Source of the DNA: Brassica napus
Lineage: Eukaryota > Streptophyta > Magnoliopsida > Brassicales > Brassicaceae
DNA: 64,000 nt
Reading direction: 5' to 3'
Assembly: GCF_020379485.1 (NCBI RefSeq)
Contig: NC_063437.1
Coordinates: 6,086,806 to 6,150,805, forward strand
Shown: positions 10,575 to 22,300 of the stretch, piece after piece
Numbering within the stretch: the stretch's first letter is position 1
Layout of the letters: every line of letters starts with the position of its first letter
The notes under the pieces: model-generated
The model's input: the letters and a program-made list of their open reading frames with translations, nothing else
The model's database searches: none
Told to the model about the DNA's origin: nothing
Program-made: the position numbers and the translations under genes

Positions 10575-12117
10575 TAGAGAACAATTACCAGTGCAATATT
10601 GTTACTCCATTCAAATCAAATCAAGAGGAACAAATATAAACTATTTTACTTTTTTTTAAAATAGTTGCAAGCGGAAAAATAATTAAAGTACTAGGATCAT
10701 TTGATTTTTATATTGAAAAGTTGTTTTTAGTAACTTAATATTTTTATAAGTTAAAATTTATGTTTTATTTTTATCAAATTAAATAAAACATAACGTTTAC
10801 CCTCTTGTTAACAAATATGAGTGTTTAGATTTAGTTATTTATAATATTATAGATTACTAGTTTCTATTATGTAGAAACTATTATAATTATTAACTTAATA
10901 TTTTTACTAAATATTTTAAATAGTAAAAACCGAAATATCTTCATGTTATATAAAAACTAATATCTAATAATATAAAAAAATCCATAAAATACTTTTTTTA
11001 AAACAAATTTATGGTATTTTGGTATTTTGATATAAAACTGAATAAACCGAAACCTGACCGTATATAAACCAAACCAAACCAAATTAAATATGGTTTTAAT
11101 ATGGTAGCCATTTTTCATAAACCAAAATATCGAAAAACCAAAAAAATCGAACCGAACCGAACCGATATCCGGATAGAACAACCCTAGATGGACATGATAT
11201 TTTTTTATTAAAAATGGTGGAACTAAACTATGATTAATATATTATAGGTTGATCAGATTGGATATTAAACAAATTATGACACAAAAACTTTTACTTTTTT
11301 CCACCGAACACATTTTTGAAAAAAAGTGAACAATATTGTTTCCACAGTTGAATTATTTGGCATTAATCTTCCATATGGTTTTCAAAAGTTTCAGATCAAC
11401 CATCGAATTGATATATGTTATTTTAATGCTTTTAGTTGTTTGGTTAAGAAAAACTTATATTTTTGTAATTTAAAGTCGTTTTAAAAAATTCAAAATATGA
11501 CATATAAGAAAAAATCTATCATGTAAGAAAAATAAAATATATAAGGTTTCCTTATTTTTGTAATTTAAAGTCGCTTTAAAATTTTTTAAATATAACATAT
11601 AAAGTTTCCTCATTTATGTAATTTCAAAGTCATTTTTAAAAAATCAAAATATAACATATAAGAAAAAAATTGTAATTTTTTATTATATGGTTAATGTGAT
11701 TATTTAATTTTTTAATAATAAAATTAAACAAAAATGAAGAATGATGCAAAAATTGTTATCAAATCTTTATTATTCATAGTCATTAATTGTCATATATATG
11801 TTAATCATATTAGGTAATTCCGTAACTTTTATTTAAGGAAATAATACACATTTCTTATACTTTGGGTTATATAATGTTGTTAGTATATTTTTAAACTATA
11901 ATTTATATTAGATGCTCTAGAATTCTTTGAAATGGAATTTATAAGGCATTTAGAAGTGCCACCTAGGATTGAGGTTTTCTTTAATTAATACAAAATTAAG
12001 ATTTTAATTTTTTAAATGTTTCTCAATTAATATACAGGGAATGTTCAGTTTCACGTGATTGGCTCGATAACAGCTTAAGTCACAGTATAAAACTTTTTTT
12101 TTTTGTAACTTACACTA
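10575..12117 (-). mobile_element. Decayed dispersed repeat, inverted relative of the 28.7-30.9 kb Helitron
   Basis: Parts of 11057-12040 match, inverted, the Helitron at 28662-30930. Shared landmarks are the CCGAACCGAACCGATATCCGG patch (11150-11170), the GTAATTTAAAGTCG tracts, TAGGTAATTCCG near 11815 and the end near 12020-12040. No GC hairpin end was found, so the left border is uncertain. No host gene seen. Confidence 0.45.
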
Positions 12118-12794
12118 GGGGTGGACACTTTTCCCGATATCCGAAGTGGCACCTAAACCCGATCCAAAAAACCCGAACCGAAATCCGAACCGAAGTAGCA
12201 AAATACCGGAACAGGTATTAAATAAAGAGAGATTGGATACCCGAACCCGAACGAATAATACCCGAACCCGAATGGATATCTGAAGATAACCGAACATATG
12301 TATATTTAACCTTATATTTTTAGTTTACATCTCTCATTTTATATAAAATATTTATATTGATACTACACATACTTTAAGTTCATATGATATACATACAATT
12401 ACAGAAAAAATGATTTGATACTCACTTAAAATGCATGTCAAGTTTTTTATTTCAAAAATTAACAAAAAGTTACATCCAAATTTTTTTTAAAAATAACTAA
12501 ATTAATGCATTTTTAGTTTTAAAAGGTTATGTCCAAATCTATTAACCATTCAATCTATTAAAAATAAAAAAATTAGTTAACTGAAAATTATATTTTTAAA
12601 TACAAAAAACTTGAGAAATGAAAATTTTAATTTTTTTTTTCAAAATCTAAATATCCGAACCCGATCCAAAATAACCGAATCCGAACTAAAAATACCCGAA
12701 CCCGGCCCGAAGTACAGAAATATCCGAACGGGTTCTACATCTCTATACCGAAATACCCGATTCAAACCCGAACGGGTACCCGAACGTCCACCCC
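12118..12794. mobile_element. MITE-like element with 3-bp target duplication (PIF/Harbinger-like)
   Basis: Begins GGGGTGGAC and ends GTCCACCCC, flanked on both sides by CTA (12115-12117 and 12795-12797). Both subterminal regions are arrays of CCCGAAC/CCGAACC units in opposite orientation, and the centre is AT-rich. Length 677 bp, no transposase. Confidence 0.65.
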
Positions 12795-12797
12795 CTA

Positions 12798-13038
12798 TTA
12801 GACACAGTAACTTTACAGCTTAAAATTCTATTAAAGAAAAATTAAAGTTACAGACATAAGAAATCAAGTCCCTAATTTAAACATTTTCCAGCCTGAGTCA
12901 ACCCGCAAGGAGACTGCCGCCGTCAATGCTACTCCTCATCTAACGCGGTTAATTATTTCCATCCACGTCCTTCCTCAGATCTCAACTGTACTCTCTCACG
13001 CGCTCTAAGTAACGCAGACCATTCTTAGCTGTACAAGA

Positions 13039-13092
<54 letters not shown>

Positions 13093-13381
13093 TCAATCAT
13101 CTATTGCGATTTGATTCAACAAGCTTCTAGATCGTTGTCGTTGAATCATCCTCATCGTCAAAAGTGAAAAGTATAATCCCTCAGGTTCCCCCATCGACTT
13201 CCTCCCTATTTTCTAGATCTAAACCGTAATCAGTTATCTATTTTGTTTAAGGCTTACTGGTGAAGTAGAAGTTAGTATCAAATCTTGTGTTTATTATGCT
13301 TTACTTTCTGCTAATAAGATAGCGTGGACTGATCCTGAGTTGTTCCTAAGTTGATGATCAAATTGAGTTTTATTAATTCAG
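12798..13381 (+). promoter_or_regulatory. Promoter and 5' leader of the AGD14-like gene
   Basis: GC content rises here relative to the repeats upstream. A long CT run (13039-13089) lies in the likely 5' UTR. The ATG at 13382 is preceded directly by an acceptor-like TATTAATTCAG, and donors such as AAAA|GTATAA near 13169 suggest a 5'-UTR intron of about 200 bp. No clear TATA box was seen. Confidence 0.5.
13039..13089. repeat. (CT)n tract in the 5' UTR
   Basis: About 25 CT units. Y-patch/CT-rich leaders are common in plant genes. Confidence 0.9.
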
Positions 13382-16300
13382 ATGGCTGGTGGAGTGAAAG
13401 AAGACGAGAAGAACGAGCGGATTATTAGGAGTCTTCTCAAACTTCCCCATAACAAGAGGTGTATTAACTGCAACAGCCTTGTAAGTTTTTTTTTATTTTC
13501 TCTTTTTTTCTTTTTTTTCATCACCATTATAATTAACTTATATATGTTTTGTTAGGGACCTCAATATGTTTGCACTACTTTCTGGACTTTCGTTTGTACC
13601 AACTGCAGCGGAATTCAGTAACATCTTAGATTCTTTTTTTTCTATCTCCTTGTTGTGTTGTTGATTGATATATATATATGCTTCTAATTGTCTCAGCCGT
13701 GAGTTTACTCATCGTGTTAAATCCATTTCAATGGCGAAGTTCACCTCACAAGAAGTCTCTGCTCTAAAAGAAGGTGGCAATCAGGTAAAGAAGTTTTCTT
13801 GGCTGTTGTCATTCAGTATCTATAATTGGTTTACATTTTTCTAAATTATAATGTTCTGTAACAGCATGCTAAGGATATTTATTTTAAAGGACTGGATCCA
13901 CAGAGGCAGTCAGCACCTGACGGAAGGTATCATATAATCTCTCTTCTTGTTACAGAGATATGGATGTGACTGATTGTTATTTTGATTTTTTCCAGTAATG
14001 TAGAGCGGTTAAGGGACTTCATCAGACAGGTCTATGTGAATAAAAGATACACGAATGATGACAAGCCTCCAAGAGGACCGATGGTGAGAACAATGTCTTC
14101 TTTAATCACTTTACTTTGGTTAAAAGCCTCTGACTGGTCTAGAGTGAATTGTAATTTCACTATTCCTCAGGGCGATAATGAGACACGAAGTTCTAGTGGG
14201 TCACGAAGTCCACCATATGAAGATGCATATGAGCGTCGTTACAGTGACAGATCAAGTCCTGGTGGGATGAGTCCAGGGTTCGAGCAAGGTAACAGGAAAA
14301 GCCCTTCTCGTCCGGAGGTCTTGAATGATTGGCGCAGAGAGGATAGATTTGGGGGAAGAAAAAAAACTGAAGAAGAGTCACATTCACCTGAGCAAGTAAA
14401 AGACTTGGGTTCAGCCAGCCCTCCTATAGCTCGACCCGTCAGGGAAATCTTGGGTGACAGTGTTATTCCTCTTCGCGTCATAGAACCTCCAAAACCCCAA
14501 GTCAACCGAAATAGTGATTCTTCAGTGATTGCAAAGGTTTGGCTTTATCATTGTCATTGTAAAGAATATAAAAATGGCATATTTTTCTTAAGAGTGGAAA
14601 GAGACAATTGTGATATTTTCTGTTCTCCTAATATCAGCCCGCTGCATCATCGAGTGGTTTAACCACCACAAATGAGAATCCACCGGAAGTGAAGATGGAA
14701 ACTGCCATGAGCTTGATTGAGTTTGATGCTGATCCCGAACCTCCTGCTCCATCTGTTGCAATACAAGCACCAATATCGGCCACACATCAACCTGCTGCTC
14801 CTGCCCAGCCAGCAAGTGCAAGTAATGATAATTGGGCATCTTTCGATGCGGCGCCCATTACTCCTACTCTTAATGTATCTCAGCCACCACCCAGTGGAAA
14901 CTCTGTGGATTCACTTCTCTCTCAGTTGGCAGCGCCTTCATCTGGGCCAGTTCAGACATCTACACTATCTAGTGGGCCAGCGCATCTTGGTCATTCCACG
15001 TCACAAATCTTTGCACCACCTCCAAATGGACAATCAAATGAACAGGTGGGCACTTCACTGCATAGTTTTTGAAAGAATTGAACGAAGGTTCTGCTTCGGG
15101 AATGATATGATCGGATTTTTTTTGGTTACAGCCATGGAACACAGGACTTTCATCTAATGTACAAAGGTCAATGAGTGCACCATCATTGCATCCTCTTCAA
15201 GGAGTTCCTTCTGAAGTTAAACCATCCGGAAGAACAGAATTACCTGCGGTATCTATTTATTTAAGCCATTTTTTATCTGTACGATTTATATATTTTACAA
15301 AATTTCCGGCTGTTAATGTAAATGTCATGCAGGATTTATTCACTGCTACCTACCAATCATACCATGCAGCAGCGCCCGGGTGGCAAGCTGGTCCACCTCA
15401 TGGCATGCACTATGGCATGCCCTATGGCATGCAGCAATATAATAACACCATGGTAAAAGTTTTTCTGAAAAATATCTAATTCCATAAAGAATCTGAGCGT
15501 CAGTGACATTGCTTTCTCGTGATTAAGTAAAGTATCTTTCCTGTAACAGCCTTATCAGAATGTTCCCCAACCAGCCAGGTCAATGAACCCTTTTGACTTC
15601 AACTCTGAGCCACCTTCAGTGACACAAACAGTATGTCCTCTAGCTCGTTTGCCTTATCTAGAATTTTTTTTTTGTGTGAAAGCAAGCATGTTTTGGAATT
15701 TAGCTCGCAGCACGGCGATATTTCGCGTGATTTGAGAACTTAATAAAAAGCTTACAAAAAAGTAGCTTATGAGCTAATTGGTTAAACCTTTTCCCTTTGC
15801 TCGGCTCACGCTTGTGTCCGAGAAAATTGTCTTTCCAACCGATTGGTTGTTACGTGTTAAGTGATGTGAAAAATGGTTCAGGAAACCATGTTCCCTTCCA
15901 TGGCGTCTCTGCAAGGTGCATTGCCTCCTTCCGGTATGATGCCTTCTCAAGGATTACACAATCATTTCAGTATGCCCCCTCAAGTCTCAGGTCATCCATC
16001 TGCAATGCCACCAAGTAAAGCATCACTATTTTCATTTTCGTAGCTTTACTTATCTCTGCTATTGAATAATGCGTTGACTCTTACGAAATGTTTGATGAAA
16101 CTATCTTTGTTCCCAAATTCGCAGGGTACATATCTCCTCAAATACCAGGAAGCATGCCACCTAGGTATTACTTTTTGATTCAGTTAACTCATAGTCTTTG
16201 TTTCATCTGCTGCGTATAGTTCTCTGTGATTCCTGGTAGTGCAAAACATCTGTTTCTTACTCTGTTGTATTAACTGTCGGTTTTGTAGCAGCTTACGCCC

Positions 16301-16421
16301 AATTGGAAACATGGGCGCTCCATATGACACTCAACAAACATATCAAAATTTTGGAAGCCCATTTGCTGCAAATTCTTCGAACCCACCTTCTTTCCCTTCA
16401 GGAGGAAACCCGTTTGGGTAA
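13382..16421 (+). CDS. AGD14: ARF GTPase-activating protein, AGD14/ZIGA4-like
   Basis: An ARF-GAP stimulates GTP hydrolysis by ADP-ribosylation factors in vesicle trafficking. Coding exons: 13382-13480, 13556-13617, 13697-13784, 13865-13926, 13996-14083, 14171-14536, 14638-15045, 15132-15248, 15333-15452, 15550-15630, 15882-16014, 16125-16164 and 16289-16421. They join in frame to 1797 nt (598 aa), every intron being GT-AG. The N-terminus holds the ARF-GAP zinc finger C27-x2-C30-x16-C47-x2-C50 followed by GIHR, whose R55 is the catalytic arginine finger. The middle is Ser/Arg/Pro-rich and low complexity. Residues about 255-600 are Pro/Gln/Met-rich with GMHYGMPYGM and a C-terminal GGNPFG. Arabidopsis AGD14 has this layout and a similar length, whereas AGD15 is far shorter. 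No frameshift or premature stop was found, so it looks functional. The assignment to AGD14 rests on architecture and recalled similarity. Confidence 0.9.
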
Positions 16422-17194
16422 AAAGAGCATTAGCTCGAAATATGCTGTGTTTGAGGATTGAGTTCAAAAGTGTAGTATTGAGGTATCAATTTGAATCAAA
16501 ATATTTGTTAAAAAAGGGTGAGCAAAGGAAGGTACGAGTCATGAACGTGGAGAAGAATTTGGGGTCGTGTGGGTGTAGGATTTTCTATAAGCATCATTTT
16601 GAAATAGGTTTGATTATTATTCGTTGGTTTCAACATATTTCATTTCCCCTTTAATGTTGTTTTATTAGGCTTGAGGCTTGAGGGTGGTATCTTTTTAGAA
16701 ATCTAGAGGATCATTTGTGTTGTATAATTTTGTAAAAGAGTTTACACATTGACCATTAAAATCTTGTCAAAACTGAATACTGGAAGTTTAAGCACATTGA
16801 GTTAATTTTGCTTTTTGCTCCAAGTTTGCTTTGTATTAAGGTTTTCTTTAAAAAAATTCAATCTGCCCTACAATTAGGAGTATCAATGGATAAAAATGGT
16901 CCTAGAAATCAATACTATTAAAATAGAAACATGACATATTGATAAAAATGGTCCTAGAAATCAATACTATCATTGTTGTTCTTGTTGGTATTCCTCCTAG
17001 TAGAGAAATCATTAGGTTTGGTTGGAATTAAACTTGAGTTTGGGCCATTTTATAATTTTTAAAGATCTTATTTATGTGATTAACACAAAAAAAAGTAGAC
17101 AAAAAAAAGGCTAAAGAAGAAAAAGAGAAAAAAACATATCATAGTATTAATTGAAAACAAGTTTAAGCGAAAACGTTATAATTTAATTGACTAA
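16422..17194. other. 3' UTR of the AGD14-like gene, then AT-rich intergenic DNA
   Basis: The 3' UTR probably ends between about 16650 and 16770, but no decisive poly(A) signal was picked. Beyond it, GGTCCTAGAAATCAATACTA occurs at 16898-16917 and again near 16949-16968. The first copy is followed by TTAAAATAGAAACATGAC, like a Helitron 5' end. No other gene seen. Confidence 0.45.
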
Positions 17195-17274
17195 CTAGAG
17201 TTTGACCCGCACGTCCGTGCGGGTGTTTGTTTAACTTGTAAAATCATTGTAAACTATAAACCATTGGTAAGTAT

Positions 17275-17818
17275 TAGGTCTGGAACTTATTATCTGAGAT
17301 TCGGATTCGATCCGAGATCCTCTTCGAAAATAGGATATTCGGGGTGTCCGAATCACAATCCGGATAGTAAAATCTTGGATCCATGCAAACCGAACCCGGA
17401 TCTGGATATCTTAGTTTTTAGGTTTGGATATCCGAATGCGGATCCGTTTTTTTAAAATACATTACATTTTTAAATTTCATTAATATTTATATTTGATATA
17501 TTAATATTTATACATGAATTAATCTTACAATATTATATTTTAATTTTTACAATATTATAGACATATATAAATATATTTATAAATCTTGTATAAATATTTA
17601 ATTTATGTGTTATATTAAAAAAATTAATATTAAAAAAAAATATTTTTAATTATTTTTATGGATCCGGATATCCGTGGATAATAGAATATCGAGACGGATA
17701 TCCGAAATCCGGATATCCGGAAACCACGAATCCATATCCAAATATTAAATCCACGGATACGATGGATCTGATCCGGGTACCCTAAATTTTGCGGATATTC
17801 GGATCCATCCCAGGCCTA
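17275..17818. mobile_element. hAT-type non-autonomous element, 8-bp target duplication
   Basis: Ends TAGGTCTGG and CCAGGCCTA (inverted) are flanked by exact GTAAGTAT at 17267-17274 and 17819-17826. The interior near both ends is rich in GGATATCCGGAT-like units. Length 544 bp, no coding capacity. The paralogous repeat at 63.4 kb lacks it and shows the empty site. Confidence 0.8.
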
Positions 17819-18460
17819 GTAAGTATTGTGTTTTATAAATTGTGGTCAATGTTATTAGATTATTGTTGGGTTAGATTATCGCGTTGAATATATGTTTAAC
17901 ACAAATAAGATAATTAGTAATACATTTAGCTATTAATTTTTTTTTTTTTGTGTTTCATTGTTAATCTTATATTGTAGTCATACCCTATATCTAAAATTTT
18001 GAAATTTGAAATTTTAAATATTATATTATAAATGGACTACATATTTTTGGACAACAAAAATGTATGTTTAAACATCTATTAAAGTATTAAAAAGGAGTAT
18101 TGATCTTATATCTTAATGTTTGTATTAAATGTGTTTTTAGTTCGTATAAAACAATTGGTAATATAATAAGTAATTAATTATTTGAAATTTAATTGGTTTT
18201 ATGTCAAATTTATGTTACACATGTAAAAAATTATATATATAAATTTAGTTATTGTATATAATATAAATGAACTATTTATTTTGTACTTGAAAAATTGATC
18301 TATATTTTAATTAAATAGATTAAATGTTAAAAATGGTTTTATATTTAATTTGGTTTAATGAAATACAAATTGGATAACGGATATGTTCTTTATATAATAT
18401 CTAAACTATTAATGCAAACAACTACAATGGACCAATATAATACTTTTAATCAAAATATAG

Positions 18461-18483
18461 TGGATCGTTACTGATGACAAATT
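18461..18483. repeat. LINE target-site duplication, copy 1
   Basis: A 23-bp sequence starting TGGATCGTTACTGATGACAA is repeated exactly at 24646-24668 on the far side of the LINE. It marks both borders of the insertion. Confidence 0.92.
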
Positions 18484-18791
18484 AAGTCTTTTTTTTTTTG
18501 TCTTGTGTCCACAGGGGACAAACAACCAAACCAGTTGTAGTGTAACATAAAAGAACAACATAAGCAAAATGACAATTGCCAGTAGGCATTGCACACCCAA
18601 CAAACGGGCCAAAAGGAAGAAAAGAGTTTGTCAACAACTCGAAGACTTTTAGCTGCTCCGAGATAACATAGCAAGAGGTCCTAAGCCATTCACAGAGCTT
18701 CCATTCGGATCCTAGTTTGGAGCCAAAATGGGCCATTTATAGCCAGATACGATTGCTGCCACTGACCTTGCAAAGCGCTTTGTGCGATAGC

Positions 18792-19343
18792 TTAAGCAAC
18801 AATATTACCTTTATCAGTGATACGCACCACCCGATATGTCTCCAACTTATCTAGGGCCTTACGAAATCTTCTCCATAATGGCTGCAAGCTCCAAGGAACC
18901 GATGCCTGAGAGAAGGAATTCCTTAAATAAGAATCTGTAGATTCAAGGTGCACTCTCTTCATCTGAATGTCATTGAGAGCTTCCGTTGTCCACACCAAAC
19001 TAATTAAAGTAGCTTCAAAAGGAGAACGAACACCAGCAAAGGACCGGCGACTGTGGAAAAGAGCTTTCCCATCTGAGTCTCTAATGATCCAGGCTGCCCC
19101 AACATTTTTTGTTTGTGGGTTCCACACTGAGCTCACATTGCATTTAAGATCACCCTGTGGAGGCTTCTCCCAACTTTCTGACATCTTTTCTTCTACTAAG
19201 ATCGGAGGAGCTTCAGGTGGGATAAAGGAATGAAGCTGCAGCCAAACCGAGGACTCCTCCATAGCTTTATCCCGAACTGTCTCCGCGTCTAAGCTTCTCT
19301 GTTCTAAGCAGAATAGGTTGCGGGCCTTCCATATCTGCCACAA
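18792..19343 (-). pseudogene. LINE RNase H domain, out of frame with the RT
   Basis: The minus-strand frame reads FPWLLWQIWKARNLF, which normally continues the zf-RVT region, then an RNase H-like domain with GAAWIIRDSDG, SPFEATL and LESTDSYLRN. These carry the acidic residues of the RVT_3 family. It overlaps the polyprotein frame by 77 bases, so a single-base indel at about 19365-19390 restores continuity. Upstream of the first visible Met the same frame reads SWILAFPW. Confidence 0.82.
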
Positions 19344-22300
19344 CAGCCATGGAAACGCTAGGATCCAAGAAATGCTTCTTACTCGTTGCCATAAGATAAT
19401 GCATATTTACGAACGTCGAGGAGGTAGAGAAACCAGCTTGGGGCAGGGGAACAGGTGCACGCTCCAGAACTTCTTTAGCCAGCGGGCAATTAAAGAGCAT
19501 ATGACAGATAGTTTCAGGGCCTTGATGACATCTCGGACATCTAGCGTCCGTAGGAATACCTCTGTATGCCAGTTGCTGCTTTACCGCCAGAGCTCCAGAC
19601 AAGATACGCCAAAGGAAATGCCGGAGTTTAGGTGATGTCTTTGTTTTCCATAGGTCTCTCCATAGCTGTCTCTCCAGGGGTGGGAGCGAGGTCTGATGGA
19701 CAGAGTTGATGGTAGAGATGCTTTCTGCTAACTTGTAGCCACTCTTGGAATCATACACTCCGTTGTGCGAGAAGCCCCATCTCAGCTCATCTCTCTTTGT
19801 TCTTTGTGCTTTAATTTGGAGAATAAGCGGGATATCATCATCTACAAACAGCTCCTGGAGCTTGCGAGTGTCCCACCGGTTGGATTGTGGAACCAACAAG
19901 TCACATACTCTGAGTGTAAGGTCCACATTAGCGTCCTGGCGGTATCTCGGCCCTCTAGGCACAATGTCTATAATCCATTTGTCTGACCAGACTTTGGTAC
20001 TCTCTCCATCACCTACAGCATTAATAAGGCCTTGTGCCAACAGCTCTCTACCATGCATTATACTTCTCCAAGCAAACGATGGACGTGTGCCCATACCATA
20101 GTCTAGGAAATCCGATCTCTTGAAATAACGAGACTTGAGTATTCGAGCCACCAAGGAATCTGGGTTACTCCATATTCTCCACGCCTGCTTAGCAAGAAGA
20201 GACTGGTTAAACTTCTCCAAATCCTTGAAACCAAGGCCGCCGACCTCTTTATCTGTACATAGTTTCTGCCACGCCACCCACGATATTTTCCTCTTGTTAG
20301 TCCCATTCCTCCACCAAAACTCAATCATCGCACTTGTCAACTTCGCACTGACCTCCTTAGGCAGTTTAAAACAAGACATAGCGAAGATAGGTAAGGCAAG
20401 GCCAACTGACTTGAGAAGGATCTCTTTACCTCCTTGAGATAAGGCTTTAGAGAACCAGCCATTAAGACGACCTTGGAGCTTTTCGCGGATAAAACTCAGC
20501 AATTTCCTCTTGGATCCACTAAAACATTCCGGAAGACCAAGATACGTGCCTTCTCCTCCCGTGGTTGTAATACCCGTTATGTTCTGTATCGTCCCCTTCA
20601 AACTCTCAGGAACCTTAGAGCCAAAGATAATAGATGATTTTTGAAAATTCACCATTTGGCCAGAAGCTTCCCCATATAACCTGATACACCGCATTACTTC
20701 CTCCGCTTCTGCTGCAGTAGCATTGCATAACAACAGACTATCATCTGCAAACAATAAGTGATGTACTGCAGGGCTGGAGGCCGCCAATTTGATACCATGC
20801 AGCTGGCCTAAGACTTCTGAATTGTTTAGTCTACTGACTAATGCTTCAGCACACAGAATAAACAAGAAAGGTGACAGCGGGTCACCTTGCCGGATCCCAC
20901 GTTCTGGCTTGATAAAATCATGAGAGTTTCCATTCAAGAGCACTGAGAATGTGACAGAGCTAACACAAGCCATTATCCACTTAATCCAGATGTGATCAAA
21001 CCCCATCTTCTCCATCAAAACCTCCAAAAAATTCCACTCCACTCTGTCATAAGCTTTTGACATGTCAGTTTTAATTGCCATACTCTCTGTAGCAATCTTC
21101 TCATTTGTACGCAGGCCATGGACTAACTCGTGGGCGATGATGATATTATCAGAGATGAGCCGACCAGCTACAAACGCCCCTTGTGTCTCAGAGATGATAT
21201 CAGGAAGGATCAGTTTCAGGCGATTACACAAGATTTTCGAGATGATCTTGTACTGAACTGAGCATAAGCTTATTGGTCTCATGTCCTTCATCCTTTCCGG
21301 TTTTGGTATCTTTGGGAGAAGACTTAGTTGTGTATGATTCCAACCTTCCGGTAAAATAGATGTCTGAAAGAACTGAGTTATTTCCTCCGAGAGACTAGGA
21401 CCTATGATGTGCCAGAACTTCTGATAGAAAATGCCCGTGAACCCATCCTCTCCTGGTGCACTGCTGCCTTTGACACAAAATGCTGCTTCTTTGATCTCAT
21501 CTGGCGAAACTGGAGCAGTAAGATGCGCATTCATATCTGCAGTCACTCTACTAGAGAACCCTTGGAATAAAGTTTCCAAATCAAATGGATTGGAACTCGT
21601 GAAGAGGTCCCTAAAAAACTCGACTGCCAAGTTGCCTTTTGAGCCCTCTGAGAATAGTTCCTGGTTATCATCATCCAACAGCATCAGCACTCTGTTCTGT
21701 ATTCTGCGGCCTCTAACACAATTATGGAAATAGCTAGTGTTCCGATCCCCAGCCTTGAGCCACTCCTCTCTACACTTCTGTCTCCAGAACAACTCCTCCT
21801 CTCTTAGAGCTACTGCGAGCTCCTGTTTGAGTCTCTGCATCAACCGGAATGCAGGAAAAGTTTTAACCACTTCTTTTTCTAAAGCCGCTCTCAACCGAAC
21901 AATCTTGTCCCTGGAGTTTAGGTTGGCCCTCTTCTTCCACTCCATTATCTTCCTGCGACATCTCTTTATACGATCCATTGTACTACAATGATCATTCGCA
22001 TCTCCATCCCAACTTCTTCGAACAAGATCCTCAAAACCTTCCCTCGATAGCATTCTCTTGTCAAAGAAAAATCGGCCTTTACTAGGTTCATCCCTCTCCA
22101 ATGAGAAACATATACAAATTGGTCTATGATCTGAAGCCCAAAGATCAAGATACTCCATATTAGACCTCGGAAATAAGGAGAACCATTCACTGTTACCAAA
22201 GCTTCTGTCAAGGCGACACTGGACCCACACCTTCTCACGCCAACCATCCCAGGACAGACTAATACCCGTATGTTTTACTTCCTTGAGTTTACAGTTTTGG

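Larger units (their letters stand above)
17195..18483 (-). mobile_element. Helitron-type repeat (3' part), interrupted by a hAT element and a LINE
   Basis: The minus-strand 3' end is CTAG at 17195-17198 with T next, preceded by a hairpin with arms ACCCGCAC (17205-17212) and GTGCGGGT (17217-17224). The body is AT-rich and closely matches, inverted, 62800-63486. A hAT-type element (17275-17818) and a LINE (18484-24645) are inserted into it. Sequence after the LINE (from 24669) may be its continuation, but no 5' end was found. Confidence 0.65.

Noticed and set aside
13982..14662. A 226-aa continuous frame across the AGD14-like exons
   Set aside because: It reads through two introns. Splicing at GT-AG borders gives a continuous ARF-GAP protein, so it is not a separate gene.
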